A program made the position numbers and the translations under genes. The notes beneath the pieces were generated by a model. The model saw nothing but the letters and a program-made list of their open reading frames with translations. It had not been told where the DNA came from and did not search any database. DNA of 64,000 bases from Gyrodactylus bullatarudis (Eukaryota; Platyhelminthes; Monogenea; Gyrodactylidea; Gyrodactylidae), in contig SSNU01000202.1 in the NCBI GenBank assembly GCA_012064415.1, positions 72,211 through 136,210 on the forward strand. The letters are read 5' to 3'. Position 1 is the first letter of the stretch. Each line of letters begins with the position of its first letter. Positions 32,301 to 47,300 of the stretch are shown here, one piece after another.

Positions 32301-35300
32301 AAATATTTAAAGTGAATATGATGATTTGGTAAATATAAATATTCTGTACTGTAATTGCCTACTATCCTCAAGTCAAAATATTATTATTAATATTTAAAAA
32401 CTCATTTACCCCTATCTACCTTTGTTTTGGGGTAGCATGTATGATTAGACAGTTGGTATCGATTTAAAATTACATTTATAAATGCTCTCTCCATTGGAGC
32501 TTGGTGTTCTGATCTCAAATTTAATATTTGTAACTAAAAATATTTTTTTACGAGTGAAATGGATCAAAATTTGCTAGAAGAAGTATTTGAACTCTTTTCA
32601 GTTTGGTCCAAAGTTTTATTCAATCTTCCTCTGAGCAATATGTAGAAATAACTGAAATTTAAGAATCTTTTTTGAAAAATAGTGAAAACGTTTAAATTCA
32701 ATAAAAAACGTATGAACTCTGTTGAATTTTAAAATGAAATCTTCTAAAAATATGAAAATATACAAATAATTTTATTGACCAATTAAAATTGTTAATAAAA
32801 ATTTTCTTTTTTAACAAATCTAAAATATAATTTATACGATAATTTTAACTTCAGAACATACCAATTTGAGATTCAGCAACATGCGTTGTATTTCTGTCGC
32901 ATAGGGGGGAAAAAGGCATGTTCTTTTCTCGTTCCATATCGCCCTTATAAAAGAGAAAAGTGAGATTTTAAAATGAGAAGCTTTTCTTTAGATAACATGG
33001 GTTTGAACAATTCATTTCATAATCAAAAACAAGATAAGGCCAAGTTTCTCTAAACATCTTTGATCAAATTCGAATTTTTCCTAATTTTACTTACTTGTCT
33101 GAAGAATTCTTCCAACAGACACATGGTCCAGGGATGATGGATTCCCCAATTCTTACTGGGATGGGATATATCTGAACAGTGCAAAAGTAACGACAAAACT
33201 TTGCACTTCTGAAATCTAATAAATAGACTCGATTATTCAACATTGGGTTAGCGCCAAATATAAAAATATTTTGAAAGAAAAATAATCTTGATATTTCTAG
33301 GATTAACTATGAAATATTTGGAAACCTGTGGCCAGAAATATGGCCAAAATTAAATTACTAAAATGTGTTGTATATAATTTTAATTCTCTTTTAATTTCGT
33401 TTAAAAGGTTTTCTTTCGAGAATCACTACTCAAACATTTTGATTTTGTTTAAATTGAACTAATGAATTCACTTATAAGAGAACTGAATGAAAAATTTTAG
33501 AAAAAGTTTTCACTTACTTATCACGATTTGCCAAATTTAGTTTTATCAGTTTGATCTGATCAAAATGAGTGCTCATATCGGTACTAAGAACCATTTCTAT
33601 CACAAGATTACGAAATTCTCTGAAAAAAGAAAAAATATTCTTTATTATTTTCTAGTATAATTTCGTATAACTATTGAGACAATCTGTAATTTTATTCACT
33701 TGGTGATATTTCAAAATCATTCACAATGTCTTGCTGAGTTAAGTTTTAAATGAAAAAAAAATTTTGAACGTTCTTAATATAATCTCTTTACTTCACGAAA
33801 TTGATAAAAGAAAAATTGAAATAAAAAACGCTCAAAATTTCTGTAAACAGTAAAACAGTTTGGTCTTTTTTCAGCTTAAATTGTATTCCTATTTTCATTC
33901 ATGATTCTTTTATTCGTTAACTTTGACTATTTCCTAGGAAATTGTAAATTATTAACTTTTGTCATTTTTAAATAGAGACCACTGATGATTCTTTAAGAAA
34001 TGCACATTTGGTTCTAAATATATCTCCTTACATATTCCTTAATTATGTATTTGATTGGATTTTCGAACGATTTTTAAACACGTGATCCCTGGATCGTAAT
34101 ATCAGACACCTTTGAAATTTAACTCAACAAGGTATGATTTTTAGATATCAAAAAGATTATTTAAGCAAAATTACAGGCGGTTTCATTAGTTTTACGAAAT
34201 TCAATTTGAAGATTCCTTATTTATGCTTCTTAAAGTCTAATACAAACTACAGCTATTCTCAATGTAATTCATGATTTTTAAAAATATCTCACTTTTTATC
34301 AAGGTATAAAAATTTTCTGAAGATTTTTTAATAAATAAATCTCTGACTTGTACGCTCTTCCATTTAGGTCTTGTACAAGTCAAGACATTCAAAATAAAAT
34401 AGTAATTATAAATGCAACTCGATTTGGATATATGTTAAATGCACTTCCTCATTTTAGGACATTCACTCCCATCCCATGGGACATTTCTAGTACATAATAC
34501 GTATAATGAATTACGTATGGAAAGAGCCAAATTAATTCTTACCACGTTTAGTATAAACTCCCATATCCATAAATTAATGGTGTCTAACTATAGTATTGCC
34601 GCGTTTACTCAAATCTTAATTTCACTAACATCTAGTTAGTTGTCAAGACGGGGATCTATGATTTTTACAAAAATTTCAAATAAAAAACTCGAATTTATTG
34701 AAATCAAATTAAAGCTGACAGAAGAAAAATAGTCATAATTAGGGCGGTCAAAATGCTATTTTTGATATGTTGCTAGAATTTTAATGAGATTTATGAAATT
34801 AACATTCTCGAGCATCAAGGATATTCCTCACGAAAATAATTTTGCTATTTTTTCTGCTATTCAAATCGAATGCTGTTTTTCTACTAATTAATTATTATAT
34901 TTTTGCTATTTCACCGGGCTAAGCCCTTGTCAGATAAATGGTTACATGAGGACAAATCTTATTTTTCATCTCTTCATTTGAATTAAGCTGTTTCTTTAGC
35001 GTCTCAATCTTGTAATAAGAGATGTTCTGAATATTTTTGATTGGTCGAAGAAAATTTTAAGCTTGAGATGTTATTAAACCTCATTCGTTCCATAATTAAA
35101 TGTCTGATCACAAGTTTGGACGCAATGTTCTGTCTTACCCAAACCCAAAATATTTTTTATAATTTACTTTCAAGTAGTAATTAACATATTTTTTGAAAAT
35201 TGTGCCATTTTTTCTGAAAAAATGCTATTTTGTCACCGCCCCAGTCTTAATCAATGATTATTAATCATCATCAGGTTGAATTTTTAGTTAATGTATTGGC

Positions 35301-38300
35301 TATTCTTAAGCAGAAATTTGTTTGGTAACTCATAAAAGCTTGAGAAGAATTACAGCATTATTAGTTATTTCTTGTGAACCAAAATATTTCTGTAAGAAAA
35401 AGATTCTCTAATTAAAAATTACACAAAATAATTCAGCTTGTATATCAATCTTCCGAAAAACTGTTAGAATAAAACAGTGAATCGACTGAATCATACCTCG
35501 AGATAGTTCTACTCCGAGCAAGTTTTCGAACTTGTACGTCTGATTTCTGCTGATTTCTCAAGCCATTACCCTATACTTCATTATATATTTTTAATAGTCA
35601 AATTTTCTCGTTTACATCATGGATTAAAAAGAAACTTTAGTTTTTGAATTTTCACATGTATTATTTTGGTACTGTTCGAAAGAGGATATCAAGTAGTGCC
35701 GTAATATTTTTGGTATGAAATCATTCATAAATAGTGAATTCTCATCTTCATGTCAACTAGCTTTATAAGGCGGACCTCACTAAAAGAGTTAACTTGTATT
35801 ATTTCTTCCAGCAAAGTTGCATAAATGACTAGAGGAAACTGAAATTCAAATAATAATGATAGATTTGGGAATCTATTTAATAAGTTATTATTAAGTAATA
35901 AAAATGAATTAAAGTAAAAATGAACAGGTTGCATTGTAATCTTTTCACGTCTCAAGTACGAAAAAATGTTTATTTGAACATGTTAATGCTTAACCCTTTC
36001 GATGCCGATGGACATATATGTCCATTTTCCTATTTTTTGAACCTTCATAACTCTACCAGTTTGATAGGTTGAAGCCCACAATGTGAACTTGCATTAGTAA
36101 TATTTTTGGCCAAACTTGGTATCTTCATAGCTAAATTTTGGTTTTTATAAAAATTGTGAAAAAGTCTCGGCACCGAAAGGGTTAAAGAAACTTGAAGTTA
36201 CATTTTCAAATCCTTTCTATGCAATTGAAAAGGGTCCTAACAGACTCAAAAGTATTTTTATGTCTTTATTAATAACTCATTAGACATAGAAAGGAAGAGG
36301 GAGAGAGAGAGTATCCAAGAAATTATTGATTATTTGTCAAATTAATTCTGCAAAGATTAATCTAGAGTGTATGTAATCTCTCTCCAATCATTGACGTATG
36401 CTCATCCGAATCCAGAGAAAGAAAGAAATATATAGATAGATAATCTTTTTAATTCTTCAAGAATACTTTATATTTGGTAAGAAACTGCTCATATAGCTCA
36501 TTTTCAAACAAATTTCACATCATAGAGTGAATCTATTTAAATGATCTTATCGTGTCTGAGAGGTGAATTTACAACTTTATTATACTCTCATTAATCGAGC
36601 AATCAAGTGAACATTTTCCTTTCTAAATTCCAACTTTATGCAGATTATAATTATTTTGCTTGGAAAAAACTTGTATTTCCTACCTTTTTTATTAGGAATT
36701 GAAATTTATTCTTTCATATGAATGAACAAAACTTGGAAATTAATTCGAGATCATTTTGTTCAGTGTCACTGTTTTTATCATATTGGAAAAATTTGTTTAG
36801 TTCTCTGACTTGAATAGAATAAGAATTTATTATGTCGCTCAGCTTATCTGTTCAATTGCTTAAGAACTGAACCGATTCCAAAAAGAACCATTCCAATTAT
36901 GTATCAAAAATTCAAGCTAGAACAGATTAAATTAATTTCGACTTATACGTTCTTTGTTGATTTCACAATTAAATTTTTGAAAGAACCGTCAATTTGAACT
37001 GATCTTGGCTGATCCTAATTTATATTAATATCCAAGCGGTAAATTATAGGTTGAAAAAATAGGAAGAAAAAACAATAACAGAGTATCTGCTAAAATATCA
37101 ACGACCATTTTTGTTTTCCTTTTCCTTTGATGATCCTGAAAAATAACGTTTGATTCGTTTTAACAAAAAATTTTGAAAAATGAGATTTTTGTAAAAATCA
37201 TCAATTCCCAAATCCATTGATGATGTTCAACTCTTCATCTACATTATGTAAGATTGAATTTGTACTGATTCATAAAGAATTTCTCTTAACGCATACATCC
37301 AATCTGTCCAAACTATTAGACGTCTAGAAGTAACTCAAAAGAATTTTGACTGATACTTTTATGAAAACAAAGAATAAATAGAGAAATATATCAAAATTAC
37401 TTGTATTCATCTGGTGATAGGTTAGCTAGGATGTTCAAATCTGGATTCTTCAACAACCGGAATACACTGCTAATGTGATGATTCTCGAGAACTCCGCGAT
37501 CATTGTACAAAATTGCTAGATCTGATCTGAAAAATAATTTTATTGAGTTAATTACTGGAGAAAGATTTTTGCTTAATTTTAAAATAGTTGAAAAATACCT
37601 CTTATTATTATTATTAACCTTTTGAAAATCTATCAATAAGAACGGAGAAATTTATCTCAAATAATCTCTAATTTGAAGTCTAGGCTCATGGCTAGGAAAC
37701 TGCTCTACATCATTAGACATTTTATCTCATGCAAAATCAGGACAAGCTTGAATACATGTAATTTGAACATGTTTGAATGCAAGTGTGGGAAATTTAGATC
37801 AAATAGGTGTATTTTCCCTTGACTGGAAATTGCGTAAATGAGTGACGCGAGCCTGTTTTTTTAATACAGATTATTTCCGTTTAAATCTGATTGGCTGCAA
37901 ATTCCCAAGTTTGCTAAAGCTAGTTAATATGAAGATAAGAATTTTGTGAAAACGGTATAATTGAAATTTTTTTGCAATAATATTTAGATTAAGGGTGGAG
38001 TAGCATGAAATATATAGCTCGCACATAACAGTCTCATTTTTGAGACCTACTCACAAGTAGCCTAACTGTCCAGATATTCTGTTTTAATAGATATTTTTCG
38101 ATCAAATCATGCTATTAGTCGAATCAATAATATGAGATCAGACGTTGAATTTATCAACGATTCGGAATCTGAATTCATAACATGTGTGGCATATCGAATA
38201 ATTCTGGGATTATCGATCAAATGAGATCCAGTCCTTTCAATTTTCTTGAAATAATGGAATTTAAAAAATTTTGCTTTTCCTGATCAGATATTGGATCAAG

Positions 38301-41300
38301 AATTTGTAGGATGTTTTGAATGTACCTGTTCGTTGATATGGGAAAATTTTATGTTGATCTGGCCAGATTTGAGTATTTTTATGATCCCAAATCATTCTTC
38401 TCAGAGGCATCTAAGATTAAAATTAAGGCCAAATTCGAAATCTACGAAAAATTTTGAACCACATGTGCCATTTCTGCATAGAAATTTGATCTGGATCTGA
38501 TGAAATAATAGGATTGAAATCAGTGAATCAATAATTCTAAGAAAAAGGTGATTCTTTTTGAAATTACCATTTTTTAAGTTTTCGTGGGTCCAATATGAAT
38601 ATTTTTTTCATTTCTGTATATTTGCTGTATCTGCTTATTGCTATATATCGGCATCGGCATCTTTCCATTTTTACATTATATTATTCATGAGTAGTGCTCT
38701 ACTCATGAATAATGTTTTATCATAAAAAATGGCTAAATCTTATTGAATTACTATTCATGAAAGCAAATTTACTGTCCTATTCATCAGTCTTCAAAACGAT
38801 GATTGTCTTATCACGCCTTCATCAGAACTCATTCATATATTTCCATGATATACTCCCAAGAGGGGATAAACAGGAGAAATAGAACTCTCATCTGAGTTAA
38901 TTTAACTTCCTTCCTTTTTTGCGATGATATGATTCACGTAATTTATCAAAAACGTCCGAAAATCCGAAAATGTCATACTTTCAGTTATAGAGGAAAAAGT
39001 TTTTTATTCACCTGATGTAGATTTCTTTATGGTTCATCAGCAGTGACACATAAATGATGAAAATTCCTTGAAAATAATATTTCACAAATTTTGAAAAATG
39101 TAAAAATTGAAAATAAGAATGTGAGCTGAAAAAACACCAAAATTCATTAATAAATAGCAACAGTGAAGAGAAAAGTGAAAAAGCTCATATAGGCCAGGGT
39201 AATTGAAGATTATAAGAGTAATTTTTCTGAACACACAGGTTTGGTTTAAAATGATTGATGAAGAATTTCTCCTTCACCCACAAATCTGTGCTGTCATCAG
39301 CCGCATTTTTATACAAAATTGAGAAATTGAAGCCTCATGATTTTTCTGTTTGATGTGTTTAGTTACTGCTGTATCCTTCTTTAGATGATTATTTGACCTA
39401 GTTGACAATTTCCTAATCGCACGTCCTATATAAGAAGCTCCACAGTCGCATTGGAATTTGCAAACCAAAAGAGTCTTTTGTTCAGGTTTTAGTAAATCCT
39501 TATGAATCAAACTGAATAATCTTTGGATTTTAAATAGAATTTTCAATTTTATATTATCAAAATGGTGATCAATAAGATTAACCAGTCGTCTCCTTACATC
39601 ATTACTAAAACCGTCACCTTTAAAATTAAGTTTCATGAAGATGGTTGTCTTCTCTCCTTCATCTCTGTCGACCCTTTCATCTACATCATCAGACATATTG
39701 ATGAATTTGTCTACAAATCTGTTCTCATTCAAATGTAAAGAAGTTTCATAGCTAGAAGACATACAAGGATGTCAAGATTATATTTACACCCTAAAAAACA
39801 AAAGACAATATTATTCCTGAAGTTTTTCCGATCTGGCCGATCTTGGATATGTCGTCATGTCCGCATAATATAGCGAAGTGGTTAATCGACATATTGAAAC
39901 CAAATATACAAAAATACATATCAAATACTTATTATACTAAATATGTTGTTAAAGATTTTTTTCTTTTGTCAAAAAAATTAAAATTTTCTCTAAAGTAAGT
40001 GTAGCACGTTTTAGATGAACAGCCTAAATCTCCACATTTTCAATATTTGAGCTAAAATTTCAGAAGTTTTTCATCACACAAATTGGAAAATTAGTAACCT
40101 CACCAAAATAATTACGCTAAGAGATATTGAACTGGCGATTGCATATTAGAAATCTACAGCTAGTATTTTACGTTAGAGAGTTATTTTATATTTCTTCGAA
40201 GACCTCGGCAAATATGTAAAAAATACGTCCTAAATAATTTTAAATATTTGACTAGATTTTCAAAAAAAATCACCCTTGTTTTCTACTGATGGAACAAAGG
40301 GACATGAAGTGTTATTCTGGAAAATCGAACTATCGAAAGGAAGTCAAATTTTCTTCAACAATCCAGGCATCGCCTTTTTGTATTAATGAACGATGGCATA
40401 GAAATAGGTAAAAAAATATTAAAAATCCTAGTCTCCGGAAAAATAGTGAGTTCTCATCCTTATAACTCAACTAACTTTGGAACATTAAAAAAATCATTTT
40501 TCTCAATTATATTTCATCAGCAATAAATTATACCAAATTTTCCTGGAGATAAATCAAATTTTCTAATAAAATTAAGTACACACTACTTTAAGCTCATTAT
40601 TATTGTAAAAGGGGTAAATGCCTATTGTAGAATAAAATTACAGATATATTTTTGTCATTTTCGTCCCATAATACAGAGAATTTATCTCCTCTAATAAAGC
40701 AGAATGGAATCTATCTTTGTTTGTTTTTTTCAATAACTCATCTTATCACAAATCCTCTATTATGTAATGCAATAGATTGTAATGGAACAGTTCTCTGATC
40801 AAACATTGCTGTATCATTATATGATGATGGAATTATCAAGTTATATATATGGTAATACAGTACTAAACCGATATCATTTGAAAAATCAGTGTGAACAACG
40901 TGCTTTTATGAAATTTTTATGGACAATATAAATGTAGGACCAATATGATTTCTCATGAAGAAAATTTTCAGTTACCTTGTTTAACTGTAAACTAAATATC
41001 AATGAAATACCAAATGTATTTTTAAATTAACCCTTTCGGTACCGATGGACATATATGTCCATTTTCCAATTTTTTTGAACCTTCATAACTTCAACAGTTT
41101 GATAGGTTTCTGCATCAATTAAAGTTTCAATTGAAGTCCACAATGTGAACTTGCATTAGTAATATTTTTGGCCAAATAACTTCATAGCTTCATAACTTTT
41201 AAGACAATCCCTTGAATAAATTTTCTCTTTAAAAGTCTTTGATGATTAAGTCATAGACCATATGTGTTTTTATTCAAACTAGAAGTTAATTTGTATCCAA

Positions 41301-44300
41301 AGGAACCTTGCTCGACAATTTTCTTGTTCTGAAAGTCTCATTTAAATTCGACTAAAGATTACCCAAGTTGAATAATCCAATAGTTCTTCAAAATTCAAAA
41401 CTTTCCGAATTCTAAAAGATTTTGTATAAATTTTTTTTGATTTTTTTTGCATAAACCTAATTAATGATAAGAATTCCTTTAGTTATATTCATAAAATTAT
41501 TACGAATAAGTAATTCACGTAGTTTTTCAAACACGTCCGAAAATCCACATAAATTCATAATTTAAAAAAATTGGAGGAAAATATAATAACACCAAATGTA
41601 CATTTCTCAAAGGTTCATCAGTGGTAATTCTTCAAAAATGATATAAGTTAAAAGCTCATTCAAAATAATAATTTACAAATCATGAAAGAAATAGTAAAAG
41701 TCAAAGAAAATAAGAATAAAATGCAAGCTGAAAAAACACCAAAACTCTCCAATAAATAGCAACAGTGGAGAGAAAAGTGAAAAAGCTTACATTGGCCAAG
41801 GTAATTGAAGATTATAGGAATAGTTTTTTTTCATAAAATTAGATAAATTAATTCAAGAATTTGAATTTCCCTTTAGATCAAGTTATGAAAGGGAGAAAAT
41901 TTCTAGCTGAAGGTGCATTGGTTGATCTATAGGATTATGTAATTCATAACGAATTAGATAATCTATCAGCTTAGAAAAATATTTTGATTTTTGTTTATTG
42001 GTTTAAAGTTCATAGATTTGATCGAGTTTACGAAACATGAAATAAAACTTTCAATATTCAAAAGGTTTTCCAGGAAATCTGATGAAAATATAGAAGAGAA
42101 GAAAATACTCACCCAGAGTTTATATGGAAATTATTGGTAGTTCCAGTGTGTTCATAATCATGAAAAAGAGCTGCCAATAACAGGGATAACATTTCCAAAT
42201 CGACAAGAAACTTCTGCAAAATAATTTTATGATAAGAATATAATTATTGTTCGTCAACTTTTTTCCTACTCTGATTTCACCAGTACACCAAAGAAATCAA
42301 CTTAAAGTCCAGATCAAGATTCATTTGATAAATCATTAAACCCTAGAACCGGAAATCGAAAAATTGCAGATACGAAAAACTGTGTTATTTTTAACCCATC
42401 ATTGAAAAATACAAAGTTATCGTTTCTTTCATAAAATTTTATTGTAATTTTTCCAAGCATTTTTTACAAACAGTAGAATAGACATTGACAATTTGGAAAA
42501 TTCTCTGTAACCTTTGAGATCTAATCTCCACTGGCATAAAGAATATCGTTGGCTTTTTTTCGGTTAAATTAGAGAATAGTTGCCCCCCCCCCCCTCTTAT
42601 TTCTCTCTAAGTTTACCTTGAATCGTGTTCGGATTCGTTTTAATTTCATCGATGTTAAAAAGACCTTAGTCTCTTTGTCATTCAGAAAAATTACTGCAAA
42701 ACAAGAGGGAGCAAATGTTCTATAGATTTGCCTTTTTTTGATGATCTCACACAATTATTATATACTGAATGGTCCTGTTATGAAGTTAGGAATATTAAAT
42801 TTATAATTTTTTTTTAATACAGTTAAACAAAGTGTGCATCAAAGGGACGAGATCGAGCGGAAAGAGAGATCGATCACCCAGAACCAAGGGTGATTAATAA
42901 AAAGTTCCTAATAAATGTATTGTGTTATTATTATGGTTAAACAGGATCTTAGTAGTAGTCCCTTAGATAATATGAATGTTATGGTCCATAATTTATGGAT
43001 ACTGATCTCCAACAGGTCCCTTCCTCTATTTTAGGACAGCAAATTTCATTTAGAAAAAGTCTTCTGTATTTTCTACAAGTATTACTAGCTATTTTAGTAT
43101 TAAGGGTATTTGAATTAGTGAGTCGTTCATTTATCTGTTAGCCTAATTGCACTTTTTCAATGTAATTCAGAAAAAATAAACCAGAATTGTAATATTTTAG
43201 ATCAAGTTCGACAATATTACCACCCCAAAATCACGTTTAACTTTTCTAAGAGAGTTAAAAGAAAAAAACTCTGTGTCTTGAAAAGTGATATCTAGCGATC
43301 AGAATTTCATTGATGATTCACCAGTGGTGTCGCTTAAAATGTGAGTTTGAGTCGATCAAGAAATAGATAGAGTTGAACAAAATAAGAAAAAAATTAATAT
43401 ATTTGATTTTCTTGATTAATTTTGAAATCTCATTTTAGCTCAAAGTTCGAAAAGTGCCAATATTCTTATAGATTTTTTTTTCTTTGGATGATAAGAATTA
43501 GTTTTAAATTCTGGAATTCCTATAATAAGTTCTTGATGGAAAAAAATTGAATAAACTGTTCGTTTCGGCAAAATAAAAAAAATTTTATTCAAAAAGATCT
43601 TTTTGCATATCTGGGGATATGTTGTAGTATTGCTCATACAAAAATATTATTATTTATGTTATCTATCTATCTGTGGGTGTAATCATAAAGTCGGAGGACT
43701 GCTATAACAGAATTCAGAATATGAATTATTGGGGGTAAAAAGGAAATGTTTTCATTATCGTTATGAATAATTAATAGAGAGTTACCTCCCTTTTGTGATT
43801 GTGAACCAAGGGGTGAAAAAATCAAATTGCTCAGACAATAAAATCATAGTTTAGTGTTCCGTTCTCATTATTTCCTTCATCTTTTTAACTATTGATTACA
43901 GCTAATCAAAGAAATCAGAGTAAGAATGAACGAAATAGGTAGAATAAATTTGAAAAAAACCTTCATGTAGACATTTCGAAAAAATATTTGCAAAGAAGCT
44001 GATCATAACTAAAGAAAACTTAATTTTAGAACGCGTACAATTTCACATTGAAAAAAAATTGAATCAATTTACAAAAAACTCAATGTATTTCTCCGAAATA
44101 AAGTTATCTTTTGAAGTTCCATAAGTTGTAAAAATGAAATAGAAATTTGTTTATCTCACACCAGAATCATTCAACAAAACCGAGCATGGTGGACTGATTT
44201 TGAAATTGTATCATCAAAGATAATTCATACAGAATTACAGACGGTTTCATTAGTTTTACAAAATATCATTCAGTTCTACTTTAACTGCGACATAACAACT

Positions 44301-47300
44301 CTATGCTCTGTTCATAAGCGAAGTTGGTGGATATGAAGTTGGAAATCTGTGATTTTTACAAAAACCTCGATTTTTTCTTCAAAAATTCGAATATGCCAAC
44401 GATTTTTGGAATCCTACTCACGTTGTCCACGTTCACGATCGGAAAAAAAATTCTAAAAAAATGGTGATTTTTCAAATTCCAATTTGGCGCCAAAATCCCA
44501 TCTTTTCTAACTTTGAACTGAAATTTTTTTTCCGATCATGAAAGTGGACAACATGAGTAGGATTCCAAAAAATCGTTAACATATTCGAATTTTTGAAGAA
44601 AAAATCGAGGTTTTTGCAAAAATCACAGATTCCCAACTTCATATTCAATTAGCTTTATCACACATGCTTTTGAAGAACCAAAATAAGATTTAAAAATTAT
44701 TATAGCAAAAAAATTCACTGCTTAAATCTGGCACGAGTGACATTCTTAAATATAGCACTCAAAATACTAATTTGGCGTCACCTTCATCTCAAATGTATTC
44801 TCTAGAAGTAGAAAAAGGATATATTAACACCAAATGTACATTTCTCAAAGGTTCATCAGTAGTGTCTCTTTGATAATGATAAAAATGGGTATCCCAATAA
44901 ATTTGTGGACAAATTTATCAACTTACCAGTCGATAGAGATGTTGTTGAAAACACAGATGAAGTTGAGAAGACCACAATTTTCATGAAACTTAATTTTAAA
45001 GGAGATGGTTTTAGTAATGATTTAAGGAGAAAGTTGACAAATCTCATCGATCAACATTATAACAACATACAATTGAAAATTGTATTTAAAACTCAGAGAT
45101 TGTTCAATTTGATTCACAAAGATTTACTGAGACCTGAAGAGAAGACTCTATTGATTTATAAATTTCAATGTGACTGCGGATCTTCTTATATAGGACGTAC
45201 AATCAGAAAGTTGTCAACTAGAGGGAACGATCACCTTAAGAAAGATACAGCGATAACTAGGCATCTTAGACAGGAAGGGCATGAGGCTTCAATTTCGAAT
45301 TTTTCAATTTTATACAAAAACCCGAGTGATGACAGTACAGACGTTTGGGTGAAGGAGAAATTCTGTGTTCAAAAGAATTTTCACTTTTCTCTCCACTGTT
45401 GCTATTTATTGGAGAGTTTTGGTGTTTTTTCAGCTTATATTTATTCTATTTTTCGTCAACTTTTACTATTTCTTTCATGATTTGTAAATTATTATTTTCA
45501 TTCATCTTTCATTCGATCAAATCTATGAACTTTAAACCAATAAACAAAAATCAAAATATTTTTCTAAGCTGATAGATTATCTAATTCGTTATGAATTACA
45601 TAATCCTATAGATCAACCAATGCACCTTCAGCTAGAAATTTTCTCCCTTTCATAACTTGATCTAAAGGGAAATTCAAATTCTTGAATTAATTTATCTAAT
45701 TTTATGAAAAAAAACTATTCCTATAATCTTCAATTACCTTGGCCAATGTAAGCTTTTTCACTTTTCTCTCCACTGTTGCTATTTATTGGAGAGTTTTGGT
45801 GTTTTTTCAGCTTGCATTTTATTCTTATTTTCTTTGACTTTTACTATTTCTTTCATGATTTGTAAATTATTATTTTGAATGAGCTTTTAACATTTGGTGT
45901 TAATATATCCTTTTTCTACTTTTCCAATTATGAATTTATGTGGATTTTCGGACGTATTTAAAAATTTACGTGAATATTTTTATCGTAATAGTATTCTCGA
46001 AAATCTACCCCTTTTTACTCCGAAGTTAATACACTCAAAGAGAATAAAAATTATTATATCTATTAATTCTTGACTTGTGTTCATTTTCATCCTTAGTGAA
46101 GGAAAAAATTAAAATTGTTACATGTTCTCTTTCCCGTGCTGATGGAAGAAATTTTCATTCATGACTTATGGAATTTCATGTGCTAATATTGGGAGAATTA
46201 AAAATACAACAAGAATCACTTAATTCTCCCCTTTTTATCTGTTTAGTTTTGCCTTTTTATTTCTACTCACGCTCAAACAAATCACCTCCACCCTAAAGCA
46301 TCGAAATGAAATATTCATCTTTCCCCTTTATTTCAACGACATGCTCACACAGTTTATCTGAATCTATTTTCATTTTTGTCTCAGATTATGCTTGAAAAAT
46401 GTTTGGGAAAGATTTATTTGTTAAAAATGTTTCTATTTTCTATAGTTGTAACCATCCAGTAGAGTTAATTTGCAGATTTCATTAGTTAAAGTTTCATTAA
46501 TTAAAAGAGAATTTTTTTATCAAAGCTTTTAAAATTTCTTTTACTAAATAGAGCTCAAGGTTTCTTTTCACACCAAGAAGTATGTACTGTCATTTAAATG
46601 GGTAAAATATAATAAATTCTCATGCTAGAGATGGAGATTCAGATAAAGCCTATGGGAGCAGAGAACTTTTTCATGCTTCTCAAATTCTATTCGATAATTT
46701 TTATTGGTTTGAAAATTTCTTTTCTATGAAAGAGTCAATAGGTCTGTGGAAAATTTTTGATTAAGAATTTATCAAAAACACCATTTTTCAAACGAAAAAA
46801 AATTTCTTAAATCTGATTGGTTGTGAGATCTACAATGACAACATTTTCCACATCGTAGGTTATACATCATATTTACCTTCTCTCAGCCAATCAGATTCGA
46901 GTAAGCATTTTCAAATTCAACTTATCAACAAGGGTTATTAACCCTCGCCCTGGAAATGGGGTCCACAGAGACCCCATTTTTATTGATTTTCCTATGTCAT
47001 TTTTGTCATTTCCAGGGCGAGGGTTAAAGGTAAAAGTCCCGTAAAGTGAGAAGAGATGAATTAAAATCCCAGCGTTCCCCTCTTAGAGGCTTTCATATTA
47101 AAAGAATGCTTTGAAATATTAAAAAATAAATAGTCATTCAGATTCATGAATTTCTAGCGCTGAAAATTAATTTCTTAGGTCATATTTTTGAGACCCTAGT
47201 GAGGCCTTTTTGAAAAAATATCTTTAAGATTAATGTATTTCAATCGATCAGAGAAAGACTCCTCTATCAGACAATTATTTTCATAGACAGTTTCTTAGAC

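Larger units (their letters stand above)
27615..32861 (-). other. PDE1 intron (5.2 kb)
   Basis: Holds a small TTAA MITE (30336-30404), an LTR-like repeat with open frame (31.26-31.72 kb) and otherwise AT-rich sequence without recognised genes. Confidence 0.7.
33620..37400 (-). other. PDE1 intron (3.8 kb)
   Basis: Holds a PLE tail (33.9 kb), an unidentified 66-codon open frame at 34439-34639 (+), a lone MITE end at about 35735-35765 and a 196-bp TTAA MITE. Nothing else recognised. Confidence 0.65.

Noticed and set aside
42569..42754. 61-codon minus-strand gene starting at 42754
   Set aside because: It is part of the three-copy repeat with a G-run frameshift, lies inside a PDE1 intron, and has no intact end.
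44856..45047. Minus-strand open frame opposite the PLE endonuclease
   Set aside because: It is the antisense shadow of the conserved KLNFKGDGFSNDL segment; the same shadow appears opposite the 56-kb copy.
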